Positions 21,496 through 29,391 of a stretch of 31,450 bases of DNA are shown one piece after another. Source of the DNA: JAHCIE01 sp034431435 (GTDB lineage: Bacteria > Chloroflexota > Anaerolineae > Epilineales > JAHCIE01); NCBI GenBank assembly GCA_034431435.1, contig DAOUDG010000053.1:1-31450 (forward strand), in the 5' to 3' direction. Every line of letters begins with the position of its first letter. The first letter of the stretch is position 1. The notes beneath the pieces were generated by a model. That model was not told the DNA's origin and made no database searches. It worked only from the letters and a program-made list of their open reading frames with translations. The position numbers were made by a program, and so were the translations under genes.

Positions 21496-22472
21496 CTACC
21501 TATGCCAAGACCCTCCGCAAGCCTGCGTTCTGGCTGCTGACCCTGACCATCCTGGTGGCCGGGGTCGTGACGCTGGTCGTCCGCCAGGACACATTGCGCG
21601 AGACGATGTTCACGCTGCTGATGTTCGCGGCGCTGGCGTCGAGCCTGAATATCCTGCTGGGTTACACGGGCTACGTCAGCTTCGGTAACATTGTGTTCTT
21701 CGGCCTGGGTGGCTACTTCGGCTTCTGGCTCCTGGCCGAGCACGGTCTATCGCTGTATCTGGCGATGCTGGCGGGCGGGATGGCCTCCGCCATCCTGGCA
21801 CTCATCCTGGGCGCGGCGCTGCTCCGTCTGCGCGGCGCGTACTTCGCCCTGGCGACCATCGGCATCAACGAGGCCGCGCGGGCCTTTGTCAACAATTTCG
21901 AGCCGTGGGGCGGCGCGACAGGCCTGCACATCAACTTTGCGGTGTATCGCGAGTATGGCGGCCCCGCCAACGCGCTGTGGCTGACGTACATCCTGATGTT
22001 GGTCGTGACGCTGGTGGTGGTGGTGGTCAGCTTCCTGGTGAAGGACTCGCGCTTTGGACTGGGCCTGTTCAGCATTCGGGAGGACGAGGATGCTGCCCTT
22101 GTCATGGGCGTGAATGCTACGTGGTACAAGACGCGGGCCTTTGTCATCTCGGCCTTCTTTCCAGGCATTGTCGGGGTGCTATTCTTCTTCAAGAACGGCA
22201 ACGTCGAGCCGGCCGATGCCTTCCGCCTGCACACATCCATTGAGATGCTGGTGATGGTGATGCTCGGTGGGCAGGGAACGGTGGCGGGGCCTGTCATGGG
22301 CGCCGCCCTCTACCAGTGGCTACGCGGCGTGCTGCTCACGACGCCGATTTTCAAGGACCTGCATCTGGTCTTCGCGGGCGCGATCCTGTTGCTCATCGTC
22401 CTGTTCGTGCCGGGGGGGATCGTCGGCTGGCTACGCTCGCGCTTCCTTATCCTGCGGAGGTACCTGGAATGA
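21492..22472 (+). CDS. livM: Branched-chain amino-acid-type ABC permease LivM
   Basis: The 326-residue membrane protein carries the LivM hallmark SLNILLGYTGYVSFGNIVFF, with FFGLGGYFGFWLLAE after it and the coupling region SRFGLGLFSIREDEDAALVMGVNATWYK. About nine to ten hydrophobic segments are visible. It pairs with LivH. It overlaps livH by 4 bp and livG by 4 bp, so translation is coupled through the three genes. Shine-Dalgarno GGAG is about 9 nt before the ATG. Confidence 0.94.
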   Translation: MTTYAKTLRKPAFWLLTLTILVAGVVTLVVRQDTLRETMFTLLMFAALASSLNILLGYTGYVSFGNIVFFGLGGYFGFWLLAEHGLSLYLAMLAGGMASAILALILGAALLRLRGAYFALATIGINEAARAFVNNFEPWGGATGLHINFAVYREYGGPANALWLTYILMLVVTLVVVVVSFLVKDSRFGLGLFSIREDEDAALVMGVNATWYKTRAFVISAFFPGIVGVLFFFKNGNVEPADAFRLHTSIEMLVMVMLGGQGTVAGPVMGAALYQWLRGVLLTTPIFKDLHLVFAGAILLLIVLFVPGGIVGWLRSRFLILRRYLE

Positions 22473-23218
22473 TGCTGCTTCAGGTAGATCACATCAGCAA
22501 GCGCTTCGGCGGCTTACAGGCTCTGAGCGATGTGACTTTCGAGCTGGCCGAGGGTGAGATCCTGGGGCTGATTGGCCCCAACGGGGCCGGCAAGACCACC
22601 CTGTTCAACGCCATCAACGGTGTCTACCCACCGGAGTCGGGCAAGGTCGTCTTTCGGGGCGTGGATATTACCGCCTGGGCGCCGAACAAGGTGGCGCGGG
22701 CGGGCATGGCGCGCACTCATCAGGTCGTCCGCCCCCTCAATGAGTTGACGGTGCATGAGAACGTGATGGTTGGGGCCTGCTTCGGGCGGCACAGCCTCTC
22801 CCTGGCGAAGGCGAGTGAGGTTGCCGACGACGTTCTGACGCGGGTGGGGCTACGCGAGCGGGCCAGGCAGATCGCGGGTAGCCTGAACGTGGCGCAGAAG
22901 AAGCGCCTGGAGCTGGCGCGGGCGTTGGCAGCCCAACCCTACCTCCTGCTACTGGACGAGGTACTGGCGGGCCTCAACCCGGCCGAGGTGTCGACCATGC
23001 TGGACACGATTCGACAGATTCGCGCCCAGGGGGTGACGATTCTGATGATCGAGCACCTGATGCACGCGGTCATGAACGTGTCAGACCGCGTCATCGTTCT
23101 CGATTTCGGCAAGCTCATCGCGGTGGGCGCGCCCCACGAGGTGGTGGAAGACCCGCAGGTGGTGGAGGCCTACCTGGGTGACCCGAAGCTGGCCCAGGAA
23201 CTGATGGCAGGAGGGTGA
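22469..23218 (+). CDS. livG: Branched-chain amino-acid-type ABC ATPase LivG
   Basis: The 249-residue ATPase has Walker A GPNGAGKT (36-43), TRTHQ-type Q-loop region ARTHQVVRPLNELTV, Walker B LLLLDE (159-164) and the H-loop in MIEHLM (H196). The ABC signature reads LNVAQKKR (139-146) instead of LSGGQ or the LivG-typical LPYGQ, so the conserved Gly is Ala. Similar LTLAxRKR forms are known in this subfamily, so it is probably functional. ATG 22469 overlaps the livM stop and has GGAGG 8 nt upstream. It couples ATP hydrolysis to the LivHM channel. Confidence 0.93.
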   Translation: MMLLQVDHISKRFGGLQALSDVTFELAEGEILGLIGPNGAGKTTLFNAINGVYPPESGKVVFRGVDITAWAPNKVARAGMARTHQVVRPLNELTVHENVMVGACFGRHSLSLAKASEVADDVLTRVGLRERARQIAGSLNVAQKKRLELARALAAQPYLLLLDEVLAGLNPAEVSTMLDTIRQIRAQGVTILMIEHLMHAVMNVSDRVIVLDFGKLIAVGAPHEVVEDPQVVEAYLGDPKLAQELMAGG

Positions 23219-23222
23219 TGCC

Positions 23223-23933
23223 ATGGCGGCTCTTGATATACGCGACGTGGCGTCTGGCTACGGTGAGGTCCAGATTCTGTGGGGCGTGAGCCTTCACCTG
23301 GAGCCGGGCAGGCTGACGGCCCTGGTGGGGTCCAATGGGTCGGGGAAGACGACGCTGCTGCGGACCGTCATGGGTCAGCTACGGGCGTGGCAGGGTCAGG
23401 TGACGTTCCAGGGGCGGGACATTACCCATGCCCCGTGCTATGCGCGGGCGGCCGAGGGGCTGGCGCTGGTGCCGGAAGGGCGGCAGTTGTTCACGGAGAT
23501 GACGGTCCAGGAGAACCTGGAGATGGGGGCATTCCCCCGTCGCCCGCGCCAGATGATGCAGCAGAACCTGGATCGGGTGTTCGCCCTGTTCCCCCGCCTG
23601 GGGGAGCGCCGCTGGCAGAAGTCGGGCACGCTGAGCGGCGGCGAGCAGCAGATGCTGGCGGTCGGGCGCGGGCTGATGGCCGAGCCGCGCATCCTGATGA
23701 TCGACGAGCTGTCGCTGGGCCTGTCACCGCGCCTGACCGTCGATCTGTTTGGCTCGCTGCGGCAGCTCAAAGAGGAGGGGCTGACGATTCTGCTGGTCGA
23801 GCAGAACGTGGCGATGGCGATGGCCGTCAGCGACTACGCCTACGTGTTCGCCGAGGGCAAGGTGCAATTCGAAGGGCCGGCGCGCGAGCTGGCGAAGAAG
23901 CCGGAGATTCGGGAGGCGTATCTGGGGGTGTGA
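23223..23933 (+). CDS. livF: Branched-chain amino-acid-type ABC ATPase LivF
   Basis: The 236-residue ATPase has Walker A GSNGSGKT (36-43), the LivF hallmark ALVPEGRQLFTEMTVQENL (81-99), a full signature LSGGEQQ (137-143) and Walker B ILMIDE (157-162). It forms a heterodimer with LivG. It starts 5 bp after livG, with GGAGG about 10 nt before the ATG. It is the last gene of the operon. The stop codon is followed at once by a GACCACC repeat and three palindromes. Confidence 0.94.
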   Translation: MAALDIRDVASGYGEVQILWGVSLHLEPGRLTALVGSNGSGKTTLLRTVMGQLRAWQGQVTFQGRDITHAPCYARAAEGLALVPEGRQLFTEMTVQENLEMGAFPRRPRQMMQQNLDRVFALFPRLGERRWQKSGTLSGGEQQMLAVGRGLMAEPRILMIDELSLGLSPRLTVDLFGSLRQLKEEGLTILLVEQNVAMAMAVSDYAYVFAEGKVQFEGPARELAKKPEIREAYLGV

Positions 23934-23945
23934 CGACCGACCACC
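23932..23945 (+). repeat. GACCACC short repeat, copy at the livF stop
   Basis: The 14-mer GACGACCGACCACC starts within the livF stop codon and is identical to a stretch of the gyrA tail coding strand (16117-16104). Confidence 0.5.
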
Positions 23946-23958
23946 CATTGTTATCCGT

Positions 23959-23984
23959 GTAGGGGCAGCCTCCCGTGGCTGCCC
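23959..23984. repeat. GTAGGGGC palindrome, copy after livF
   Basis: GTAGGGGCAGCC, with GGGCAGCC (23963-23970) pairing to GGCTGCCC (23977-23984) across TCCCGT. It shares GTAGGGGCAG...CCCGTG...CTGCCC with the copy at 25790. It begins 26 nt after the livF stop and may end the operon. There is no T-run. Confidence 0.6.
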
Positions 23985-23997
23985 TCTGGATTCTGCT

Positions 23998-24024
23998 CGC
24001 GGCGGGTAATGGCAACCCGCCGCG
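23998..24024. repeat. Dispersed palindrome, GCGGCGGGT type, copy 2
   Basis: CGCGGCGGGT (23998-24007) and ACCCGCCGCG (24015-24024), a perfect 10-bp stem with a 7-nt loop. It shares its core with 6239-6262. A third stem, CGCGGG (24033-24038) with CCCGCG (24049-24054), follows directly. Confidence 0.6.
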
Positions 24025-24079
24025 ACTCGCGCCGCGGGTGACAGGTATCCCGCGCGTGGCCCCTCCTGCCCGTTGATGG

Positions 24080-24085
24080 TATAAT
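24080..24085 (+). promoter_or_regulatory. Likely -10 box of the restriction-modification operon
   Basis: TATAAT stands in otherwise GC-rich DNA. The -35 at 17 bp (TGGCCC, 24057-24062) is poor. The start would be near 24092, with a ~60-nt leader to the mod ATG. The palindromes end 25 bp upstream, so they may insulate this promoter from the liv operon. Confidence 0.45.
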
Positions 24086-24152
24086 ACAGCCGTTCTGCCG
24101 AGGCCACACCCACCAGGCCGCCCACCCCCATCGCTCGCGCCGAGACACCGCC

Positions 24153-25793
24153 ATGCCGTCCATCCAGTTCAAGGGCAAGTCTATCGTCCAGTATCATCAT
24201 CTGGCCGTACCATATCGGCAATTGCTGCCCGACGCGGCCAGGTCGGTGACGAACGGCGAGCCGCCGAGCCTGAAGGACAACCTCATTGTCCACGGTGACA
24301 ACCTGAGCGCGCTGAAGGCGCTGCTGCCGAGCTTCGCGGGGCGGGTGAAATGCATCTACATCGACCCGCCCTACAACACCGGCAACGAGAAGTGGGTGTA
24401 CAACGACAACGTGAACAGCCCGATGCACCAGGAATGGCTGGGCAGGGTCGTGGACAAGGAGAACCTGACCCGCCACGACAAGTGGCTGTGCATGATGTGG
24501 CCGCGCCTGACGCTGCTGCGCGAGTTGCTGCGTGACGACGGCGTGATCTTCATCAGCATCGACGACAACGAGGCGCACCGCCTGCGCATGATGCTGGACG
24601 AGGTGTTTGGGGAGCAAAATTTCGTGACGACGGTCGTGTGGCAGAAAAACTACGCCCCGAAGAGTTCGGCTCGACTGTTTTCTGAAGATCATGACTACAT
24701 CGTTGTATTCGCAAAAAATATAGCGCACTTTCGTCCGAATATGCTTCCACGGACAGAGGCTCAGGATGCTGTCTACGAGAATCCTGATGATGACCCACGT
24801 GGACCGTGGCGTCCGAACAACCTTGCAGCTCGGAATTTCTACAGTAAGGGCACTTATGCAATTACCTGCCCTGGCGGGCGGATAATCCCCGGACCACCGA
24901 AGGGCTCGTACTGGCGCTTCTCGGAGGAGAAGCTTTGGGAAATGGATCGTCAGGGCCGCATATATTGGGGTAGGGATGGAAATAGCGTTCCTGCCCCCAA
25001 GATCTATCTTTCCGAAGTCATGAAGGGGCGCGTCCCTCAGACATTATGGACTTGGCGTGAAGTAGGCCATACTCAGGACGCCAAGAAGGAACTGCTGTCG
25101 CTTCTCGACTTTGATTCCTCCGAGGACGTCTTCGTCACGCCGAAACCTTCAGGCTTGCTCGAACGTATAGTGGGCCTTGCTTGTGACAAAGGCGACATCA
25201 TCCTCGATAGCTTCGCGGGCAGCGGGACGACGGCCCACGCGGTGCTGGCGTTGAACGCCGAGGACGGCGGCAACCGCCGCTTCATCCTGGTCGAGCAGGA
25301 GGACTACGCCGACAGCCTGACCGCCGAGCGGGTGCGGCGGGTGATTCGCGGCGTGCCCGGCGCGAAGGACGCCGCGCTGCGCGACGGTCTGGGCGGCACG
25401 TTCAGCTACGTCGAGCTGGGTGAACCCTACGACGAGGCGCGCCTGCTCAGCGGCGACCGCCTCCCCAGCTACGAGGACCTGGCGCGCTATACCTTCTTCA
25501 CCGCCACGGGCGAGCAGTGGGACGCGAGTCAGATGGACAGGGCGCGCTCCTACCTGGGGGAGAGCGCGCGCTACCGGGTGTACCTGCTGTACGAGCCAGA
25601 CCTGGACACACTCAAGAACATGCCGCTGAACCTGTCCTTCGTCAAGGACACGCTGGGCGAGACGTTCGTGCGCGGCCAGGACAAGCCGCGGCTGGTCATC
25701 GCGCCGCTGAAGTATCTCGACGAAGAGGCGATGGCCTATTACGGCGTCGAGTACTGTCAGCTGCCCTTCGGCATCTACAAGTTCAAGGCGTAG
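24153..25793 (+). CDS. mod: Type III restriction-modification system, DNA adenine methyltransferase (Mod)
   Basis: The 546-residue protein is a beta-class amino-methyltransferase. The catalytic motif IV CIYIDPPYNTGNEKW (DPPY 71-74) precedes the SAM-binding motif I DSFAGSGTTAHAV (FAGSG 354-358). The target-recognition domain lies between them. Mod methylates adenine on one strand of an asymmetric site and directs Res to it. The central ~580 bp are much poorer in GC than both ends (see next entry). The start ATG 24153 has only a weak Shine-Dalgarno (GAGAC). The stop codon TAG is supplied by a GTAGGGGC palindrome. Res follows after 35 bp. Confidence 0.92.
   Translation: MPSIQFKGKSIVQYHHLAVPYRQLLPDAARSVTNGEPPSLKDNLIVHGDNLSALKALLPSFAGRVKCIYIDPPYNTGNEKWVYNDNVNSPMHQEWLGRVVDKENLTRHDKWLCMMWPRLTLLRELLRDDGVIFISIDDNEAHRLRMMLDEVFGEQNFVTTVVWQKNYAPKSSARLFSEDHDYIVVFAKNIAHFRPNMLPRTEAQDAVYENPDDDPRGPWRPNNLAARNFYSKGTYAITCPGGRIIPGPPKGSYWRFSEEKLWEMDRQGRIYWGRDGNSVPAPKIYLSEVMKGRVPQTLWTWREVGHTQDAKKELLSLLDFDSSEDVFVTPKPSGLLERIVGLACDKGDIILDSFAGSGTTAHAVLALNAEDGGNRRFILVEQEDYADSLTAERVRRVIRGVPGAKDAALRDGLGGTFSYVELGEPYDEARLLSGDRLPSYEDLARYTFFTATGEQWDASQMDRARSYLGESARYRVYLLYEPDLDTLKNMPLNLSFVKDTLGETFVRGQDKPRLVIAPLKYLDEEAMAYYGVEYCQLPFGIYKFKA
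24615..25195 (+). other. Low-GC target-recognition segment within mod
   Basis: By hand count, 24661-24720 is 38% GC and 24961-25020 is 47%. Intervening lines counted are 53-57%, against 65% at 24301-24360 and 72% at 25201-25260. Codons with A or T in the third position are frequent here and rare in the flanks. The segment is in frame and falls between motifs IV and I, where the target-recognition domain is expected. Confidence 0.75.
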
Positions 25794-25814
25794 GGGCAGG
25801 CCCCGTGCCTGCCC
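25790..25814. repeat. GTAGGGGC palindrome between mod and res
   Basis: GTAGGGGCAGG...CCTGCCC, with GGGCAGG (25794-25800) pairing to CCTGCCC (25808-25814). Its bases 2-4 are the TAG stop of mod. The stem sits inside the mod-res gap, 14 nt before the res start, and could lower res translation or readthrough. Confidence 0.65.
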
Positions 25815-25828
25815 GCTGGGGGCGAGAG

Positions 25829-28309
25829 ATGCAGCTCAAGAGCTACCAACAAGCGACGCTCAACCGCCTGAAGGGCTACCTGGCGGCGCTGCGCGTCGAG
25901 CAGGCCAAAGCCACGCGCGCCCGCGAGATCGACATCGATGACTACGACTGGGACGTGCGGGCATGGAACGCGCTGCCCAGCCGCGCCTATGCGCCGCGCC
26001 GCACGGGGGACGGCGAGCGCGTGCCCTTCGCCTGCCTCAAAGTGCCGACCGGCGGCGGCAAGACGCTGCTGGGCGTGCGAGCCATCGACGCCATCAATAG
26101 CGGCTACCGCCAGTCGCAGACAGGGCTGGTCCTCTGGATTGTCCCCACCACCCAGATCTACAACCAGACCTTGCGCGCCCTCAAGGACCGCGAGCATCCC
26201 TACCGTCAGCAGTTGAACCTGGCGAGCGCGGACCGGGTGCGCGTCTTCGAGAAGGACGATACCTTCTCGCCGCTGGACGTGCGCGAGAACCTGTGCATCC
26301 TGCTGCTGATGCTGCCCTCCGCGAACCGCCAGAACAAGGAGACGTTGCGCCTGTTCAAGGACCGCGGCGGCTTCGAGGCCTTCTTCCCGGCCGAGGACGA
26401 CTACGACGCCCACCGCGCCCTGCTCCGCGCCACGCCGAACCTGGATGCCTTCGGCGCCGACAGCGGCTTCTTCGCCCCCGTCGTCAAGTCGTCGCTGGGC
26501 AACACGCTGCGGCTGTTGCGCCCGGTCATCATCCTGGACGAGGGTCACAAGGCCTACGGCGAGGTGGCGCAAGGGACTCTCTTCGGCTTCAACCCAAGCT
26601 TCGTGCTGGAACTCACCGCCACGCCCACCGAGGGCCGCAGCAACCTTCTCGTCAGCATCACCGGAACCGAGGTGCTGCGGGAGGGCATGATCAAGCTCGA
26701 TTTGCACATTCGCAACAAGCCGAGCGCGGACTGGAAGGACACGCTGCGGGACAGCCACCTCTTTCGCCAGAGCCTGGAAGAGACGGCGCGCACCAACGAA
26801 CAGGAGAGCGGCGTCTATATTCGCCCCATCAATCTCATTCAGGTGGAGCGCACCGGCAAGGACCAGCGCGACGGGCGCTTCATTCACGCCGAGGACGCCC
26901 GCGAGTTCCTCGTCACGCAATGCGGCGTGCCGCCCTACCAAATCGCGGTTAAGAGCAGCGAGCGGGACGAGATCGAGAACATCGACCTGCTGAGCCGGGA
27001 CTGTCCGATTCGCTACATCATCACTAGAGCGGCGCTTCAGGAGGGGTGGGACTGCGCCTTCGCCTACGTGTTGACGGTGTTGACCAACCCGAAGGCGTCG
27101 ACGGGCGTGACGCAGCTGGTGGGGCGCATCCTGCGCCAACCTTACGCAACAAAGACCGGCCTGCCCCTGCTGGATGAGAGCTACGTCTTCTGCTTCCAGA
27201 ACTCCGCCAACGCCATGTTGCAGGCGGTTCGCAAGGGCCTCAACGACGAAGGCTTGGGTGACCTGACGTCACGGGTGCAGGCGAGCGGCAACGGGCAGGC
27301 GATGGACATTGCGATTCGCCAGAAGTACATTGACGAGGTGGGCAAGGTCTATCTGCCCTGCTTCCTCATCCGCGACCCCGACGGTGAACTGCGGCGCATC
27401 AGCTACGAGATGGACTTGCTCAGCCGGGTGAAGTGGGCGAGCCTCGACTTCAGCACGTTCGAGAGCCTGCAACTGAACCCGCAAGCCACCGGGGCATGGG
27501 GCGTGCGCGTCGGCATCGAGAATACCTTGCCGGATGCGCTGCGGGTCGATCCCGCGCCTGATATGCAACTGGACCCGGTGTTCATGACGCGCCAGTTGCT
27601 CGACCTCGTGCCCAGCCCGTGGCAGGCCTACGAGTACGTCCAGGATGTATTGGGGCGACTCCGCAAGCGGTATGCGGATGATCTGATTCGCCGCAACCTG
27701 GCTTTCATCCTCGACGAGATGAAGAAAGCTATCCGCGAGCAGCGGGACGCCCTGGCGCGCGAGGTGTTCAATAGCCTGATTCAGCGCGAGGAAATTCAGT
27801 TCGTGCTCATCGAAGGCTGCCCCGCCAACTCTGTCCCGGACCGCATTCGCGTGAATGGCGATGCCCGCAAACTTCGTACGACCCGCGACGAAGAATTGCA
27901 GCGCTCCCTGTTCGACCACCGCGAGGACGAGTTCAACGAGCTAGAGAGGAGGGTGGCGCTGTATATCGACGCGCAAGACTGGATATACTGGTGGTACAGG
28001 CAAGACGCCAAACGCGGCTACGGCGTGCAGGGGTGGCGGCCCCAGATCATCTATGCGGACTTCCTGGCTCTCTCGAAGGAGTTCTCCACGGTGTACGTAC
28101 TCGAGACGAAGGGCCTGCACCTGATGGGCAACGAGGACACCGAGTACAAAATGGAGCTATTCAGGTTGTGCAACAGCCTCTCGACACCTCACCCCCGCAG
28201 CGAGCTTGATCCGGCCCTGGAGGACGCGCATTGCGTGCGGTTCAGGGTTATTGCTGAGGATGAGTGGCAGAAGGTCATCAACGAATTGGCGGCGGAAGGC
28301 GGGTGCTGA
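25829..28309 (+). CDS. res: Type III restriction enzyme, helicase-nuclease subunit (Res)
   Basis: The 826-residue protein is a superfamily 2 helicase with Walker A PTGGGKT (73-79), motif II DEGH (237-240), motif III TATP (263-266) and motif VI QLVGRILRQPYA. A C-terminal PD-(D/E)xK nuclease follows, with ADFLAL and VYVLETKG (ETK 759-761). It needs Mod to find its site, then translocates or diffuses along DNA and cuts when it meets a second complex. All motifs are present, so the system looks active. ATG 25829 has only GAGAG upstream. An in-frame extension to 25517 lies inside mod and was rejected. Its stop overlaps the epimerase start by one base. Confidence 0.92.
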   Translation: MQLKSYQQATLNRLKGYLAALRVEQAKATRAREIDIDDYDWDVRAWNALPSRAYAPRRTGDGERVPFACLKVPTGGGKTLLGVRAIDAINSGYRQSQTGLVLWIVPTTQIYNQTLRALKDREHPYRQQLNLASADRVRVFEKDDTFSPLDVRENLCILLLMLPSANRQNKETLRLFKDRGGFEAFFPAEDDYDAHRALLRATPNLDAFGADSGFFAPVVKSSLGNTLRLLRPVIILDEGHKAYGEVAQGTLFGFNPSFVLELTATPTEGRSNLLVSITGTEVLREGMIKLDLHIRNKPSADWKDTLRDSHLFRQSLEETARTNEQESGVYIRPINLIQVERTGKDQRDGRFIHAEDAREFLVTQCGVPPYQIAVKSSERDEIENIDLLSRDCPIRYIITRAALQEGWDCAFAYVLTVLTNPKASTGVTQLVGRILRQPYATKTGLPLLDESYVFCFQNSANAMLQAVRKGLNDEGLGDLTSRVQASGNGQAMDIAIRQKYIDEVGKVYLPCFLIRDPDGELRRISYEMDLLSRVKWASLDFSTFESLQLNPQATGAWGVRVGIENTLPDALRVDPAPDMQLDPVFMTRQLLDLVPSPWQAYEYVQDVLGRLRKRYADDLIRRNLAFILDEMKKAIREQRDALAREVFNSLIQREEIQFVLIEGCPANSVPDRIRVNGDARKLRTTRDEELQRSLFDHREDEFNELERRVALYIDAQDWIYWWYRQDAKRGYGVQGWRPQIIYADFLALSKEFSTVYVLETKGLHLMGNEDTEYKMELFRLCNSLSTPHPRSELDPALEDAHCVRFRVIAEDEWQKVINELAAEGGC

Positions 28310-29334
28310 TGCGGTTGCTCATCCTGGGTGGCACAATCTTTTTGGGGCGGCATCTGGTGGCGGCGGCGCTGGCGCGCGGGCACGCGGTGACGCTGTTCAA
28401 TCGGGGGCAGCATAACCCGGACCTCTTCCCCGATGTCGAGAAGCTGCGCGGCGACCGCACGGTGAGTCTGGACGCGCTGGCCGACCGCTCGTGGGATGCC
28501 GTCATCGACACCAGCGGCTATGTGCCGCGCGTGGTGCGCCTGGCGGCCGAGACGCTGGCCGACCGCGTCGATCACTATACCTTCATCTCGTCCCTGTCGG
28601 TGTACGCCGATACGAGCCGCCCCGGCGTGGACGAGGCCGCGCCCGTGGGCCGCATCGATGACCCGACCACGGAGGAGATAACGGGCGAGAGCTACGGCCC
28701 TCTCAAGGCGCTGTGCGAGCAGGTCGCCGAGGCGGCGCTGCCGGGCCGTAGCCTGGTCATTCGCCCCGGCCTCATCGTCGGCCCCTATGATCCGACCGAC
28801 CGCTTTACCTACTGGCCGCGCCGCGTGGCCCAGGGCGGCGAGGTGCTCGCGCCGGGCCATCCCGGCTACAAGACGCAGATCATCGATGCGCGCGACCTGG
28901 CCGCGTGGACGCTGGACATGGTGGAGGCGCGACGGGTGGGTGTGTATAATGCGACGGGACCGGCGACGCCGCTCACCCTCGGCGAGGCGCTGGACACGTC
29001 GCGGACCGTCAGCGGCAGCGACGCCACCGTCACCTGGGTAGACGAGAGCTTCTTGCTAGAGCAGGGCGTCCAGCCCTGGACGGAGCTACCGTTGTGGATG
29101 CCGGAGTCGGATCCAGCGATGGCGGGCTTCAACCGGTTCAGTATCGACCGCGCGCTGGCCGCCGGGCTGACCTTTCGCCCACTGGCTGACACCGTGGCGG
29201 CGACCCTGGCCTGGGATGCGACGCGCGACGCCACCGCCCCGTCCCGCGCGGGCCTGACCCGCGAGCGCGAGACGGAGCTTCTCAGCGCGTGGCATGCACG
29301 GCGCGACCAGGGACGAAGGACCGAGGACCAATAA
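28309..29334 (+). CDS. NAD(P)-dependent SDR epimerase/dehydratase-like protein
   Basis: The 341-residue protein has an atypical short-chain dehydrogenase fold. The nucleotide-binding motif is LGGTIFLGRHLV (GGTxFLG), followed by VIDTSGYVPR, FISSLSVYAD and the catalytic pair Y129/K133 in ESYGPLKALCE. Such proteins are related to plant CSP41 and sugar-nucleotide epimerases. The substrate is unknown, and a sugar role would fit the following glycosyltransferase. ATG 28309 uses the last base of the res stop (TGATG), so it is translationally coupled to res. Whether this is more than gene packing is unclear. Confidence 0.8.
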   Translation: MRLLILGGTIFLGRHLVAAALARGHAVTLFNRGQHNPDLFPDVEKLRGDRTVSLDALADRSWDAVIDTSGYVPRVVRLAAETLADRVDHYTFISSLSVYADTSRPGVDEAAPVGRIDDPTTEEITGESYGPLKALCEQVAEAALPGRSLVIRPGLIVGPYDPTDRFTYWPRRVAQGGEVLAPGHPGYKTQIIDARDLAAWTLDMVEARRVGVYNATGPATPLTLGEALDTSRTVSGSDATVTWVDESFLLEQGVQPWTELPLWMPESDPAMAGFNRFSIDRALAAGLTFRPLADTVAATLAWDATRDATAPSRAGLTRERETELLSAWHARRDQGRRTEDQ

Positions 29335-29356
29335 GCCCTCTCTGGTTGGCCTGGGT

Positions 29357-29385
29357 TTGACTCTCGCTCGGCTTCTAGCTACAAC
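29357..29385 (+). promoter_or_regulatory. Promoter of the GT2 gene, -10 box 6 nt before ATG
   Basis: TTGACT (29357-29362), 17 bp, TACAAC (29380-29385), then AACCCC and ATG at 29392. There is no Shine-Dalgarno. The expected start coincides with the ATG. Confidence 0.55.
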
Positions 29386-29391
29386 AACCCC

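Noticed and set aside
25775..27139. 454-codon minus-strand ORF
   Set aside because: It lies fully within res on the other strand and shows no recognisable domain; it is a shadow of GC-rich coding sequence.
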